A DNA stretch of 64,000 bases from Marinifilum flexuosum (GTDB taxonomy: Bacteria; Bacteroidota; Bacteroidia; Bacteroidales; Marinifilaceae). The stretch covers positions 62,001-126,000 of the forward strand of contig NZ_RAPQ01000008.1 in the NCBI RefSeq assembly GCF_003610555.1. Reading direction: 5' to 3'. Positions 1 through 8,406 of this stretch are shown piece after piece. The position numbers and the translations under genes were made by a program. Each line of letters begins with the position of its first letter. Position 1 is the first letter of the stretch. The notes under the pieces were generated by a model. The model ran no database searches and was not told where the DNA came from. It saw only the letters and a list, made by a program, of their open reading frames with translations.

Positions 1-1
1 G

Positions 2-838
2 GATGAGCATATCAAACTGCAGGTAAATCATATACATTATATCGACAAACTACAAAAGATAGATTCTTATAGTCCTATTGTAATTGATTTTATAGTGAAT
101 ATGAAAGATGAACCTATTGCCTGTAAAATAACTGCAGATATTTTTAAAACCTACATCAAGTACCATATTGATAATATCAATTACCAGGAATTAGAAAGCA
201 GATATTCACCGGTTTTTATTGACTTGTTTACCAAGGCTATGTATCATTATTTGCGCGATACTGAGAATAAAGGAGATAGTCAGAATGTTAAAGGATTAAA
301 TTGGTACAAACAAACTGCCTACTATCAAAATCACAGGGAAAAATTTGAGCCGGAAATTACACCTATTGATGTTACTGAATTTAAGAACAAGATCAAAAAA
401 GTAAGTTTATTGGATGTAAACCAGAACAGCCTGATGTTGGAAGACATTGTAAAAAATAATCCGGCTGATTTTTATTTAATTGATTTTTGGGCTACCTGGT
501 GTGGACCTTGCAAGTCTGGAATAAAAAAAATTGAAACACTGCCAATTCCGAATAATGTTAAGGTTATCAACTTGAGTTTGGATAAGGTTCAAAACATTGA
601 AAAATGGAAAAGATTTGTAAGAGAAAACGGTCAAAAATTAAGTTATCTAATCAACAAAAAAGATCTAAACAATAAAGACTTTATCAAATACATTCGTGTA
701 AAATCCATACCTCGTTATTTAATCATCGATAAACATATGAACTTGGTTGATGAAGAATTTTACCGACCACACGAGCCTAAGTTTATTTCTGATTTAATGA
801 AGATAAGTGCTGGTGATAATCAGATGGTTAACCAATAA
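2..838 (+). CDS. Thioredoxin-fold (TlpA-like) protein, 5' end outside the window
   Basis: The reading frame is open from base 2, so the start lies upstream of the window; the GTG at 95 is not needed as a start. About 278 residues are visible. The N-terminal ~130 are helical and unlike known domains. The C-terminal ~130 form a thioredoxin fold with the motif ATWCGPCK at about residues 164-171 and a cis-Pro segment (SIPRYLII) later. This arrangement is typical of Bacteroidota TlpA/ResA-like periplasmic thiol-disulfide oxidoreductases, which keep cysteines of exported proteins reduced or isomerise them. A signal peptide cannot be seen because the N terminus is missing. The next gene starts 16 bp downstream and a C39-type peptide exporter follows, so a role in maturing exported peptides is plausible but inferred. 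Confidence 0.8.
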   Translation, partial: DEHIKLQVNHIHYIDKLQKIDSYSPIVIDFIVNMKDEPIACKITADIFKTYIKYHIDNINYQELESRYSPVFIDLFTKAMYHYLRDTENKGDSQNVKGLNWYKQTAYYQNHREKFEPEITPIDVTEFKNKIKKVSLLDVNQNSLMLEDIVKNNPADFYLIDFWATWCGPCKSGIKKIETLPIPNNVKVINLSLDKVQNIEKWKRFVRENGQKLSYLINKKDLNNKDFIKYIRVKSIPRYLIIDKHMNLVDEEFYRPHEPKFISDLMKISAGDNQMVNQ

Positions 839-854
839 ATTGTGCTGCAATCTA

Positions 855-1535
855 ATGAAGCATTTAGTATTGATCTTATTGTGTTTGTTAGGCAATTACA
901 GTTTGCATAGCCAAGTTTATAGCAAAAAAATCATCTATAAATACCAGATTGAAAATTCTTCGACTGAAGGAATAAAGAAGAAGCAAATCATGTATTTGGT
1001 ATGTAATGGTAAAGCTTGGGTTTTCGATCCTCAAAAGCAATTTTCAGTTGGTTGGGTTGATGAAGAGAAGGATATATCCTCACCTAATAGTAGTACAGGA
1101 GTTATTGATAATGGAGACACCGTTTGGCTGCATCCGCCAAGGCATGATATCTATTTTGTACATGAATTTACTCCTTTTCCAGAGGTAAGACTTCCTTTAG
1201 AAGTAGGTAAACAGTGGACAACGGATTTTGGCTATGTTTGGTCTAGTAAAGAATTGAATATACCGGCAGGAGTTAAAGTAAAACCGCACTATACTGTAGA
1301 AGCAAAGTTTGAGGATTATTCTGATATTTTGTATCGAACTATTAACTGTTACAAAGTTATGGGAGAGATAAATAATCAATTTATAAATTCAAAGTGGATA
1401 GGAATTTTTAATGATGAGTTGGGATTTATAAGAATGGAATTTATCAACACCAACAAATCAATTACTAAAATGAACTTATTGGATTCTTTTGACTGGGATC
1501 AATGCAAGGAGAGATTTGGATTGTTTAGTTTATAG
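855..1535 (+). CDS. Secreted protein of unknown function
   Basis: 226 residues. I chose the ATG at 855 because it begins a clear signal peptide (MKHLVLILLCLLGNYSLHSQ); the longer frame from 807 would place non-signal residues in front and overlap the upstream gene. The mature part is rich in beta-type sequence and aromatic residues (for example WVDEEKD, PPRHDIYFVHEFTPFPEVRLP) and has no motif I recognise; it resembles in general form the small secreted or lipocalin-like beta proteins common in Bacteroidota. It sits 16 bp after the thioredoxin-fold gene and 87 bp before the C39-type ABC exporter, so it probably belongs to the same export or processing locus. No function is assigned. Confidence 0.7.
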   Translation: MKHLVLILLCLLGNYSLHSQVYSKKIIYKYQIENSSTEGIKKKQIMYLVCNGKAWVFDPQKQFSVGWVDEEKDISSPNSSTGVIDNGDTVWLHPPRHDIYFVHEFTPFPEVRLPLEVGKQWTTDFGYVWSSKELNIPAGVKVKPHYTVEAKFEDYSDILYRTINCYKVMGEINNQFINSKWIGIFNDELGFIRMEFINTNKSITKMNLLDSFDWDQCKERFGLFSL

Positions 1536-1622
1536 CAAGGTATTCATACATTTTTTTGTTTAGTGGTTTCCAACAATTTTCCTTATTTTTAGGCTTGATA
1601 CTAAATCTAACTCCTACTTAGC

Positions 1623-3830
1623 TTGAAAAAACGATTTCCACACTTTCGACAGTTGGATGCCATGGATTGTGGCCCAACCTGTTTGCGCATGATTGCCAAG
1701 CACTATGGCAAAAATTACACTTTACAATCATTACGCGATAAATCGCACATTACCCGCGAAGGCGTTTCGATGTTGGGTATTGCCGATGCAGCTGAAAGTA
1801 TTGGAATGCGTAGTATGGGCGTTCGTATTTCTTTCGATCAGTTGGCGAAGGAAGCTCCACTACCTGCAGTTTGTCACTGGGGACAAAACCACTTTGTGGT
1901 GGTGCATAAGGTTGAGGAGAAGCGCAACAAAACCATTGTGCATGTTGCTGATCCTGGTTCGGGCTTGCTAAAATTTACCAAAGAGGAGTTCATTAAACAA
2001 TGGGCAAGTACGCAAAGCCAAGGAGAGCTGAAAGGTTTGTGCTTGTTGCTGGAACCAACACCTGATTTTTACAGCAAGAATGGCGAGGAAGTTTCTCAGA
2101 AGAAAAGCATAGGTTTTCTGCTAAAATACCTAAAACCTTATCGCAAATTCATGATTCAGCTGGTATTGGGGATGCTATTTGGCTCTTTACTACAGCTGAT
2201 TTTTCCATTTCTTACCCAATCCATTGTCGATATTGGGATCAATACCCAAAACCTGAGTTTTATTTACCTGGTGTTGATAGCTCAGTTGGTATTGTTCATA
2301 TCCAGAATGTCGGTGGAGTTTATTCGTTCCTGGATTTTACTGCACATTTCAACTCGAATAAATATTTCTTTGATATCCGATTTCCTAATCAAGTTGATGA
2401 AGTTGCCTATAGGCTTTTTCGATATTAAAATGATTGGGGATTTGTTGCAAAGAATTCAAGATCATACCCGAATTGAGAACTTCCTTACATCATCAACATT
2501 AAACGTGTTGTTCTCTATGGTGAACCTCTTGATTTTTGGTGTTGTATTGGCAGTTTATGATATGCAAATTTTCCTGGTTTTTGTTTTAGGGTCAGGACTG
2601 TATATCCTTTGGATAAACTTGTTTTTGAGGAAACGAAGAGAATTAGATGGAAAACGATTTGCTCAAATGTCCAACAATCAGAATTCATTGGTACAGTTAA
2701 TTACTGGTATGCAAGAGATTAAGCTGAACAATTGTGAAAAGCAAAAACGTTGGGAGTGGGAACAAATTCAGGCTGAATTGTTCCAGGTTCGAACCAAAGG
2801 TTTGGCTTTAAATCAGTATCAGGTTACAGGATCGATATTCTTTAACGAAACCAAAAATATCGTTATTACCTTCTTGGCTGCAAAAGCTGTATTAGATGGA
2901 GGAATGACACTGGGTATGATGTTGGCGGTTCAATACATAATAGGTCAGCTGAATTCTCCAATAGATAATTTGGTTGAGGTTATTCATTCATGGCAGGATG
3001 CAAAAATCTCTTTAGAGCGTTTGGGTGAAATTCACCAAATGAAAGAGGAGGAGAGTGTAGATGAACAAACGCTTACCGAGATACCTGATGAGAAAATCAT
3101 TGATATTGAAAATGTTTGTTTTCAGTATGAAGGTCCGCATTCAGAAATGGTTTTGAATGATGTAAACCTAAAAGTAGAAGAGGGAAAAACTACGGCAATT
3201 GTTGGAGCATCGGGTAGTGGAAAAACTACCTTAATTAAACTGATGTTGGGATTTTATCCAACTACTAAAGGAAGAATTTCGCTTGGAGGAACCACGTTGG
3301 AAAATTATAGCTCTGCGATGTGGCGCCAAAACTGTGGTGTAGTAATGCAAGATGGATTTATTTTCTCGGATACCATTGCCAAGAACATCGCGGTAGGCGT
3401 TGAGCATATCGATAAAAAGAGATTGTTGTATGCGGTTCAGGTGGCTTGTATCGACCAATTTATTGAAAATTTACCTTTGCGTTATAATACCAATATTGGA
3501 GCCAATGGGCATGGATTAAGCCAGGGACAAAAGCAAAGAATATTGATTGCAAGAGCGGTTTATAAAAACCCTGAATTTTTGTTCTTCGATGAAGCAACCA
3601 ATGCATTGGATGCAAACAATGAGTTGGCCATTATGGATAATCTTGATGAATTTAATAAAGGCAGAACCGTTGTTGTTGTCGCGCATAGATTGAGTACGGT
3701 GAGAAATGCAGATAAAATCATTGTACTGGAGAAAGGTGAAATCGTAGAACAAGGTACGCACGAAGAACTTACTAGCTTGGAGGGTAAGTATTATCAGTTG
3801 GTTAAAAATCAGTTAGAACTTGGTAATTGA
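1623..3830 (+). CDS. Peptidase-containing ABC transporter (C39, PCAT family)
   Basis: 735 residues, TTG start followed directly by the C39 domain. Domains in order: C39 cysteine peptidase (about 1-135) with Q10, catalytic C16 in DCGPTC, and the His/Asp pair in CHWGQNHF and HVADPGSG; six-helix ABC exporter membrane domain (about 155-430); ATPase domain (about 485-730) with Walker A GASGSGKTT near 527, signature LSQGQKQR near 632, Walker B FLFFDEAT and an H-loop in VVAHRLST. All catalytic residues are present, so it should cleave a double-glycine-type leader and export the peptide. A HlyD adaptor follows after an inserted GxxExxY gene. The peptide substrate is not visible here and may lie upstream of the window. 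Confidence 0.93.
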   Translation: MKKRFPHFRQLDAMDCGPTCLRMIAKHYGKNYTLQSLRDKSHITREGVSMLGIADAAESIGMRSMGVRISFDQLAKEAPLPAVCHWGQNHFVVVHKVEEKRNKTIVHVADPGSGLLKFTKEEFIKQWASTQSQGELKGLCLLLEPTPDFYSKNGEEVSQKKSIGFLLKYLKPYRKFMIQLVLGMLFGSLLQLIFPFLTQSIVDIGINTQNLSFIYLVLIAQLVLFISRMSVEFIRSWILLHISTRINISLISDFLIKLMKLPIGFFDIKMIGDLLQRIQDHTRIENFLTSSTLNVLFSMVNLLIFGVVLAVYDMQIFLVFVLGSGLYILWINLFLRKRRELDGKRFAQMSNNQNSLVQLITGMQEIKLNNCEKQKRWEWEQIQAELFQVRTKGLALNQYQVTGSIFFNETKNIVITFLAAKAVLDGGMTLGMMLAVQYIIGQLNSPIDNLVEVIHSWQDAKISLERLGEIHQMKEEESVDEQTLTEIPDEKIIDIENVCFQYEGPHSEMVLNDVNLKVEEGKTTAIVGASGSGKTTLIKLMLGFYPTTKGRISLGGTTLENYSSAMWRQNCGVVMQDGFIFSDTIAKNIAVGVEHIDKKRLLYAVQVACIDQFIENLPLRYNTNIGANGHGLSQGQKQRILIARAVYKNPEFLFFDEATNALDANNELAIMDNLDEFNKGRTVVVVAHRLSTVRNADKIIVLEKGEIVEQGTHEELTSLEGKYYQLVKNQLELGN

Positions 3831-4319
3831 TTTTTTTAGACGCTGATTTTATAAGATGATTATGATTTTTATGATATGGAATTGCACATGATTGAGAATT
3901 ATAAATATACTGAGCTTACAGATAAGATTATTGAAGCATTTTATAAAGTTTATAATCAACTTGGAATTGGATTTCAAGAGAAAGTATATGAAAATGCCCT
4001 TTTGATAGAGTTAGATAAAAGGCTTTTGAACTTCGAGAAACAAAAAAATATCAAAGTTTATTATGAGGGGCAAATAATCGGTGATTTTTATGCTGATATT
4101 ATTGTAAATAAATGTGTAATTATTGAGCTAAAAGCCGTAGAATCGATCCGTCTTGAGCATGAAGTTCAGTTGGTAAACTATTTAAGAGCAACTAATATAG
4201 AGGTAGGATTACTTTTAAATTTTGGGCACAAACCTCAAATAAAACGAAAGGTTTTTGCGAATGACAGAAAAGTAAATCTTAATGATCATATAAAATCATA
4301 AAAATCTGCGTCTAAAAAG
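3831..4319. mobile_element. Inverted-repeat-flanked cassette carrying a GxxExxY gene
   Basis: Directly after the exporter stop codon (3831-3876) and overlapping the end of the GxxExxY gene (4282-4319) are imperfect inverted repeats. The outer ends are TTTTTTTAGACGC at 3831-3843 and GCGTCTAAAAA at 4308-4318, and the inner parts share TATGATTTTTATGAT-like sequence on opposite strands. The cassette separates two genes, exporter and HlyD adaptor, that are normally adjacent. GxxExxY genes are often found as orphan units beside AGACGC...-type repeats in Bacteroidota and other phyla (known pattern from memory). No transposase is present, so any movement would need help in trans. Confidence 0.55.
3876..4301 (+). 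CDS. GxxExxY protein
   Basis: 141 residues. The family signature is visible as GIGFQEKVYENAL (G-x-x-E-x-x-Y) near residues 30-42, followed by YYEGQIIGDFYADIIV and IIELKAVESI, the PD-(D/E)xK-like core typical of the family (PF13366). A second possible start is the Met at residue 5. The biochemical role of GxxExxY proteins is not established; the restriction-endonuclease-like fold suggests nucleic-acid binding or cleavage. The gene has very low GC and is bracketed by inverted repeats that include its last codons, so gene and repeat appear to have arrived together between the exporter and its HlyD partner. Confidence 0.85.
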   Translation: MELHMIENYKYTELTDKIIEAFYKVYNQLGIGFQEKVYENALLIELDKRLLNFEKQKNIKVYYEGQIIGDFYADIIVNKCVIIELKAVESIRLEHEVQLVNYLRATNIEVGLLLNFGHKPQIKRKVFANDRKVNLNDHIKS

Positions 4320-4329
4320 AATCAAAAAC

Positions 4330-5628
4330 ATGGAGAAAGACCCGAATATAGAATTACGATCAGACGAAGTAAAAGAGATACTTGGAAGAGTTCCAAACTG
4401 GATTATTAGAAGCGGAACAACTTTGTTTTTTGTAGTGATTATTGCCATTGTTATTGGTAGTTATTTTTTCCGATATCCGGATATTATTGATTCAAGATTG
4501 GTATTAACTACACTAAATCCTCCTGCTGAATTGGTGGCGCGATCAAGTGGAAAAATACAGGAATTGTATGTAAAGGATAATGAGGAAGTTAAAGAGGGTA
4601 GCCTGCTGGCAATTATTGAAAATCCTGCTTTCAATGAGGATATCTTTGAATTAAAACAAAAGATGAAGACCTTTCAAGGACATTTAACAGGAGCGGAAAA
4701 TGTGAATGCTGAAATTGTAGAGGGTACATTCAGACTAGGTGAGGTACAAACTTATTACAATACCTTTTTAAAGTCTTGTGTTGATTATCAACGGTTTTTT
4801 GAGTTAGAGTATTACGACCGAAAAATTGACTCTTACAAGAATCAGATAAGTAAATACAATATGTTTTACGATCGCCAATATCAGCAAAAGAAAATATTGG
4901 AGAGTGAATTGGCAATATCCAAGAAACAGTATGAGAGGGATTCTTCATTATTTGAAAGAGGAGTAATTGCACAACAAAACTTCCAGAATTCAAAGAAAAA
5001 GTATCTTGAGAGTTCGTATTCTTTTCATGGAGCAAGATCTGCATTGGCTTCAACCCAAATTAAAATTTCGGACGTAGAGCAACAGATTATCGACCTTGAA
5101 TTAAAGAAGGAGAGAGAAAGAAAGGATCTTCAAAACTTCATGATTCAATCCTTCGATCAGTTAAAAGCACAAATTGATATCTGGGAGCAAAAATACCTCA
5201 TTAAAACACCTATAGATGGTAAGGTAACTTTTAATAAGTTTTACAGTTCGAATCAGAATGTCAAAACTGGAGATAGGGTATTTACGGTACTTCCTAATGA
5301 TTCAACAAAAATAGTTGCAAGAGTTGAATTAGGCATGCGAGATGCAGGTAAAGTAAAAGTTGGGCAAAGAGTGAATATAAAACTCGATAATTATCCTTAT
5401 CTTGAATATGGGATGCTAGAAGGGACGATACAATCTATTTCAAAGGTGCCAGAAAATCAAAAATATACTCTCGATGTTAACTTGTCAAATGGTTTGGTTA
5501 CGAATATCGGAACGGAATTACAGTTTGCTCAGGATAGTGAGGGTAAAGCGGAGATTATCACAGAAAATCTTCGATTACTACAACGAATTTTTAATCCAAT
5601 ACGAGCATTGTTAAAAGAGCGTTTGTAA
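4330..5628 (+). CDS. HlyD-family membrane fusion (adaptor) protein
   Basis: 432 residues. A short cytoplasmic N terminus (about 1-32) leads to one membrane segment (TLFFVVIIAIVIGSYFF, about 34-50). A lipoyl/biotinyl-like half-motif follows (ARSSGKIQELYVKDNEEVKEG), then a long coiled coil (about 100-270) and the second lipoyl half (IKTPIDGKVTF) with the beta-barrel domain. This is the layout of periplasmic adaptors that link a C39-type ABC exporter to an outer-membrane TolC-like channel. The gene lies 28 bp after the GxxExxY gene and would be co-transcribed with the exporter if the cassette does not terminate transcription. No TolC homologue is in the window. Confidence 0.9.
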   Translation: MEKDPNIELRSDEVKEILGRVPNWIIRSGTTLFFVVIIAIVIGSYFFRYPDIIDSRLVLTTLNPPAELVARSSGKIQELYVKDNEEVKEGSLLAIIENPAFNEDIFELKQKMKTFQGHLTGAENVNAEIVEGTFRLGEVQTYYNTFLKSCVDYQRFFELEYYDRKIDSYKNQISKYNMFYDRQYQQKKILESELAISKKQYERDSSLFERGVIAQQNFQNSKKKYLESSYSFHGARSALASTQIKISDVEQQIIDLELKKERERKDLQNFMIQSFDQLKAQIDIWEQKYLIKTPIDGKVTFNKFYSSNQNVKTGDRVFTVLPNDSTKIVARVELGMRDAGKVKVGQRVNIKLDNYPYLEYGMLEGTIQSISKVPENQKYTLDVNLSNGLVTNIGTELQFAQDSEGKAEIITENLRLLQRIFNPIRALLKERL

Positions 5629-5658
5629 GTTCCTGTCCCGTAAATTAGAATTGGTGAT

Positions 5659-6609
5659 ATGAAAGAACTTGCAGTTGGAATTGATATTGGTGGTACACAT
5701 ACTGTTTTTGGCTTGGTAGACAAGTTAGGCAATTGTCTGGCTCATAATAGGATGTATACCAGGGATTTCGATACATTTTCCGACTTTGTTTCTACTCTTT
5801 CAAGAAGAATTAAGTCTCTGGAAATACCAAATCAAACAAATTTTAAAGTAATTGGAATTGGTGTAGGTGCGCCTAATGCTGACTATAAGAAACAAACTAT
5901 CGAAAATGCATCAAACCTTTCGTGGGAAGGGATTTTGCCACTAGGTAATTTACTTCGCGAGAATTTCGGTTTGCCAGTTAAAGTTACCAATGATGCAAAT
6001 GCATCAGCAATGGCAGAGATGCTATATGGTGGTGCTGCGGGTATGAAAAACTTTATGGTTTTAACCCTTGGTACAGGTTTAGGTAGCGGAATTGTTGTTA
6101 ATAGCGAAATTGTATATGGTCATTCAGGTTTTGCAGGTGAATTAGGACACATTATAGCTCGTCCTGAAGGCAGACAGTGCGGATGTGGAAGATATGGCTG
6201 TTTGGAGACATATGTTTCGGCTACGGGTATCAAAAGAACTGTAAGTAAGTTACTAGCCAAATATTCTTTTAAAAGTGAGTTAAGAGGAATACCTTTTAAT
6301 CGCATGAGCGCAAAAAAACTTGCTGAAGCAGCTTATAGAGGTGATGAGATTGCGTTGGAATCATTCGAATATACCGGAAAAATACTTGGAATTGCATTGG
6401 CCAATGTTGTGGCAATTAATAATCCTGAGGCAATTTTTTTAGCTGGTGGATTATCAAAAGCTGGAGAATTGTTATTAAAGCCTACTCAACATCATATGGA
6501 AGAAAACTTACTTTCCGTTTATAAAGGAAAAACCATTCTGAAAATAACTTCAGTTAACGGAAATTCTGGGATTTTAGGATCTGCAGCTATGATATGGAAT
6601 CTAATTTAA
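5659..6609 (+). CDS. ROK-family sugar kinase (glucokinase-like)
   Basis: 316 residues. The N-terminal phosphate-binding motif is DIGGTHTVFGLV (from residue 9), the sugar-binding/catalytic region is NDANASAMAE, and the ROK zinc signature is CGCGRYGCLE near residues 173-182, preceded by GHSGFAGELGHI (EGH-type). These identify an ATP-dependent hexose kinase of the ROK family acting in the cytoplasm, most likely on glucose or N-acetylated sugars. There is no N-terminal helix-turn-helix, so it is a kinase rather than a NagC/XylR repressor. It starts 30 bp after the HlyD gene, but a functional link is not evident. Exact substrate not determinable. Confidence 0.9.
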   Translation: MKELAVGIDIGGTHTVFGLVDKLGNCLAHNRMYTRDFDTFSDFVSTLSRRIKSLEIPNQTNFKVIGIGVGAPNADYKKQTIENASNLSWEGILPLGNLLRENFGLPVKVTNDANASAMAEMLYGGAAGMKNFMVLTLGTGLGSGIVVNSEIVYGHSGFAGELGHIIARPEGRQCGCGRYGCLETYVSATGIKRTVSKLLAKYSFKSELRGIPFNRMSAKKLAEAAYRGDEIALESFEYTGKILGIALANVVAINNPEAIFLAGGLSKAGELLLKPTQHHMEENLLSVYKGKTILKITSVNGNSGILGSAAMIWNLI

Positions 6610-6616
6610 TTATTTG

Positions 6617-6624
6617 TAGATTTG
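6617..6624 (+). promoter_or_regulatory. Bacteroidota -7 promoter element (TAGATTTG)
   Basis: Matches TAnnTTTG and lies 33 bp before the ATG of the DUF3187 gene, in the gap after the ROK kinase. A clear -33 TTTG box is not visible. Confidence 0.4.
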
Positions 6625-6656
6625 ATTTTCATTCTATTAAAGCCTGACAATTATAG

Positions 6657-7643
6657 ATGAGCCTGCGATTCATTAGCATTATTCTTATTTTATTAACGAG
6701 CAAATCTTATGCTCAAAAAAATGTAGATCCGTTTCCTACCCATAATCAAAGTCCATTAATTCATTTTTTTGGATTACCGAATCATCATGGAGGGAAGGTA
6801 TTGTCTAAAAATGATTTTGCGTTTGGCAATTATCTCAATGTTGCAAACAATGCAACGTCTTCCCAACTGCTCACGGAAGCCATATATCTTGATGGTGAGA
6901 TGTACCGTAATGATTTAGTTCTGAGATACGGAGTATTGGACAATTTACAAATAGAATTGAGTATACCTCTAGTAAGACATTCTACTGGAGTGATGGACCC
7001 GATAATAAGTGGATGGCATGATACGTTTGGTTTACCTGGTAAATCAAGAGAAATAATGACTAATTTTAACCTTACCTATTTGTATCGCGAGAATGAGGAG
7101 ACTCATATTTTAATGAATGAGAGCAAATTGAAATTTGGTGATATTGCTTTGAAGTTGGATGTGCCTTTAATAAATAATAATTCGCATTTAGTATCTGTTG
7201 GAACTTTTTATAAGTTTTCAACAGGTGATAAAAAGCAGCTAATAGGAAGTGGTACCAATGATTTAGGTGTTCATTTATCAGGTAGAATTTTACCTAGGTT
7301 TGAAAAAAAATCATTTACTTGGTTTTATTCAGCAGGATATATGCATATTGGTTCTGGAGCTCTTTTGTCTGATATTCTCACCAGAAATATTGTTTTTGGA
7401 AGTGTTGGAAGTGCTTTTGATTTAAGCAAAAGTTGGGTTCCAAAGGTGCAGTTTGATTTCCATACTGGATTTTATAAAAAATCAGCTACCAAACAGTTGG
7501 GTAGAGAATCCATTCAATTCGTATTAGGAACTGATTATTTTATTTCGGACAATTTAAAATTATCATTCTCTTTTTCAGAGGATTTAATCGTAAATACTGC
7601 ACCGGATTTTGTATTGCAATTTGGTGTTTCATATAAACTTTAA
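6657..7643 (+). CDS. DUF3187-family outer-membrane beta-barrel protein
   Basis: 328 residues with an N-terminal signal peptide ending near SKSYAQ. The mature protein starts with the family's conserved segment (HNQSPLIHFFGLPNHHGG) and continues as alternating beta-strand sequence ending in an aromatic C-terminal strand (FVLQFGVSYKL), as expected of an outer-membrane barrel assembled by BAM. The match to DUF3187 is by remembered pattern (the N-Q-S-P-L and P-L motifs). Function of the family is unknown. It precedes yccF by 12 bp and may be co-transcribed with it. Confidence 0.75.
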   Translation: MSLRFISIILILLTSKSYAQKNVDPFPTHNQSPLIHFFGLPNHHGGKVLSKNDFAFGNYLNVANNATSSQLLTEAIYLDGEMYRNDLVLRYGVLDNLQIELSIPLVRHSTGVMDPIISGWHDTFGLPGKSREIMTNFNLTYLYRENEETHILMNESKLKFGDIALKLDVPLINNNSHLVSVGTFYKFSTGDKKQLIGSGTNDLGVHLSGRILPRFEKKSFTWFYSAGYMHIGSGALLSDILTRNIVFGSVGSAFDLSKSWVPKVQFDFHTGFYKKSATKQLGRESIQFVLGTDYFISDNLKLSFSFSEDLIVNTAPDFVLQFGVSYKL

Positions 7644-7655
7644 CCCATTACAATT

Positions 7656-8024
7656 ATGAGTATTATTGGAAATATTATTTGGATCATTTTTGGAGGCCTT
7701 TTTATCTTCTTTGAATATTTAATTGCCGGCCTTTTAATGTGCTTCACCATTGTCGGAATTCCTTTTGGAATTAAAATTATGCAATTATCCATTTTGGGCT
7801 TGGCACCTTTTGGACAGAAAGTTGAGTACAACGATCATGCTGGAGGATGCCTGAGCATTATTTTGAATGTGATTTGGATTTTTATTGGAGGCTTGTGGAT
7901 CGCATTAACGCATTTGGTATTTGCTTTGATTTTTGCAATAACCATTATTGGAATTCCTTTCGCTGCTCAGCATGTAAAGTTAGCTGGTTTTGCTCTTACA
8001 CCCTTTGGAAAAAGTATTCGATAG
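7656..8024 (+). CDS. yccF: YccF domain-containing inner membrane protein
   Basis: 122 residues made of two related halves, each with the YccF pattern of a Trp/Phe-rich membrane helix followed by a second helix with T-I-x-G-I-P-F: NIIWIIFGGLF...TIVGIPFG and NVIWIFIGGLW...TIIGIPFA. About four membrane segments. The duplicated half-motif and the length match the YccF family, whose function is unknown. A 382-bp non-coding region follows. Confidence 0.85.
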   Translation: MSIIGNIIWIIFGGLFIFFEYLIAGLLMCFTIVGIPFGIKIMQLSILGLAPFGQKVEYNDHAGGCLSIILNVIWIFIGGLWIALTHLVFALIFAITIIGIPFAAQHVKLAGFALTPFGKSIR

Positions 8025-8290
8025 TTTAAAAACACAAAGTTTTATAAAAAGAAATATCCCGGCCGGAGAGGCGCGGGATAATCACAAAATACTTAAACAA
8101 CAAACACTAACATAAACGTTCCTTAACGCGTATGGAGAGCAAATGTGAGAAAAATTTTTTGGATATGAAAATGATTCGGTCTTTATAATGTCAAAAATAT
8201 CAAATACTTACACCGAAAACGTTTGTATGAACCTTATTTATTTTAAATTTAAATACTGAAAAGTCTTTTTTTCGATAAAAAAATGAAATT

Positions 8291-8306
8291 GCTCCACGTG
8301 GAACAT
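8291..8306. promoter_or_regulatory. parS-like ParB binding site
   Basis: The 16-mer has core CCACGTGG. Read on the minus strand it is ATGTTCCACGTGGAGC, which fits the widely conserved parS consensus (TGTTNCACGTGNAACA) except in one arm position and the outermost bases. Its non-coding position, and a nearly perfect second copy at 21569, make a true ParB site plausible. Confidence 0.55.
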
Positions 8307-8371
8307 TCTTTAAATCTTTTCTGATTCATTTTCAGTTGGTTTACAATAATGCTATAAATCGTATTTTCTAA

Positions 8372-8379
8372 TATCTTTG
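8372..8379 (+). promoter_or_regulatory. Bacteroidota -7 promoter element (TATCTTTG)
   Basis: A perfect TAnnTTTG match 27 bp before the TTG start of the flippase gene. Confidence 0.5.
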
Positions 8380-8406
8380 CATTTTTAATCAAAATATTGC
8401 ACAAAA

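Larger units (their letters stand above)
8025..8406. other. 382-bp non-coding region between yccF and the flippase
   Basis: It holds, in order: a GC-rich hairpin (TATCCCG at 8055-8061 pairing with CGGGATA at 8074-8080) in otherwise AT-rich DNA, with no T tract after it; a parS-like palindrome at 8291-8306; and a -7 promoter element at 8372-8379. The A/C-rich stretch 8090-8130 and the rest show no reading frame or RNA fold I can support. Confidence 0.6.
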
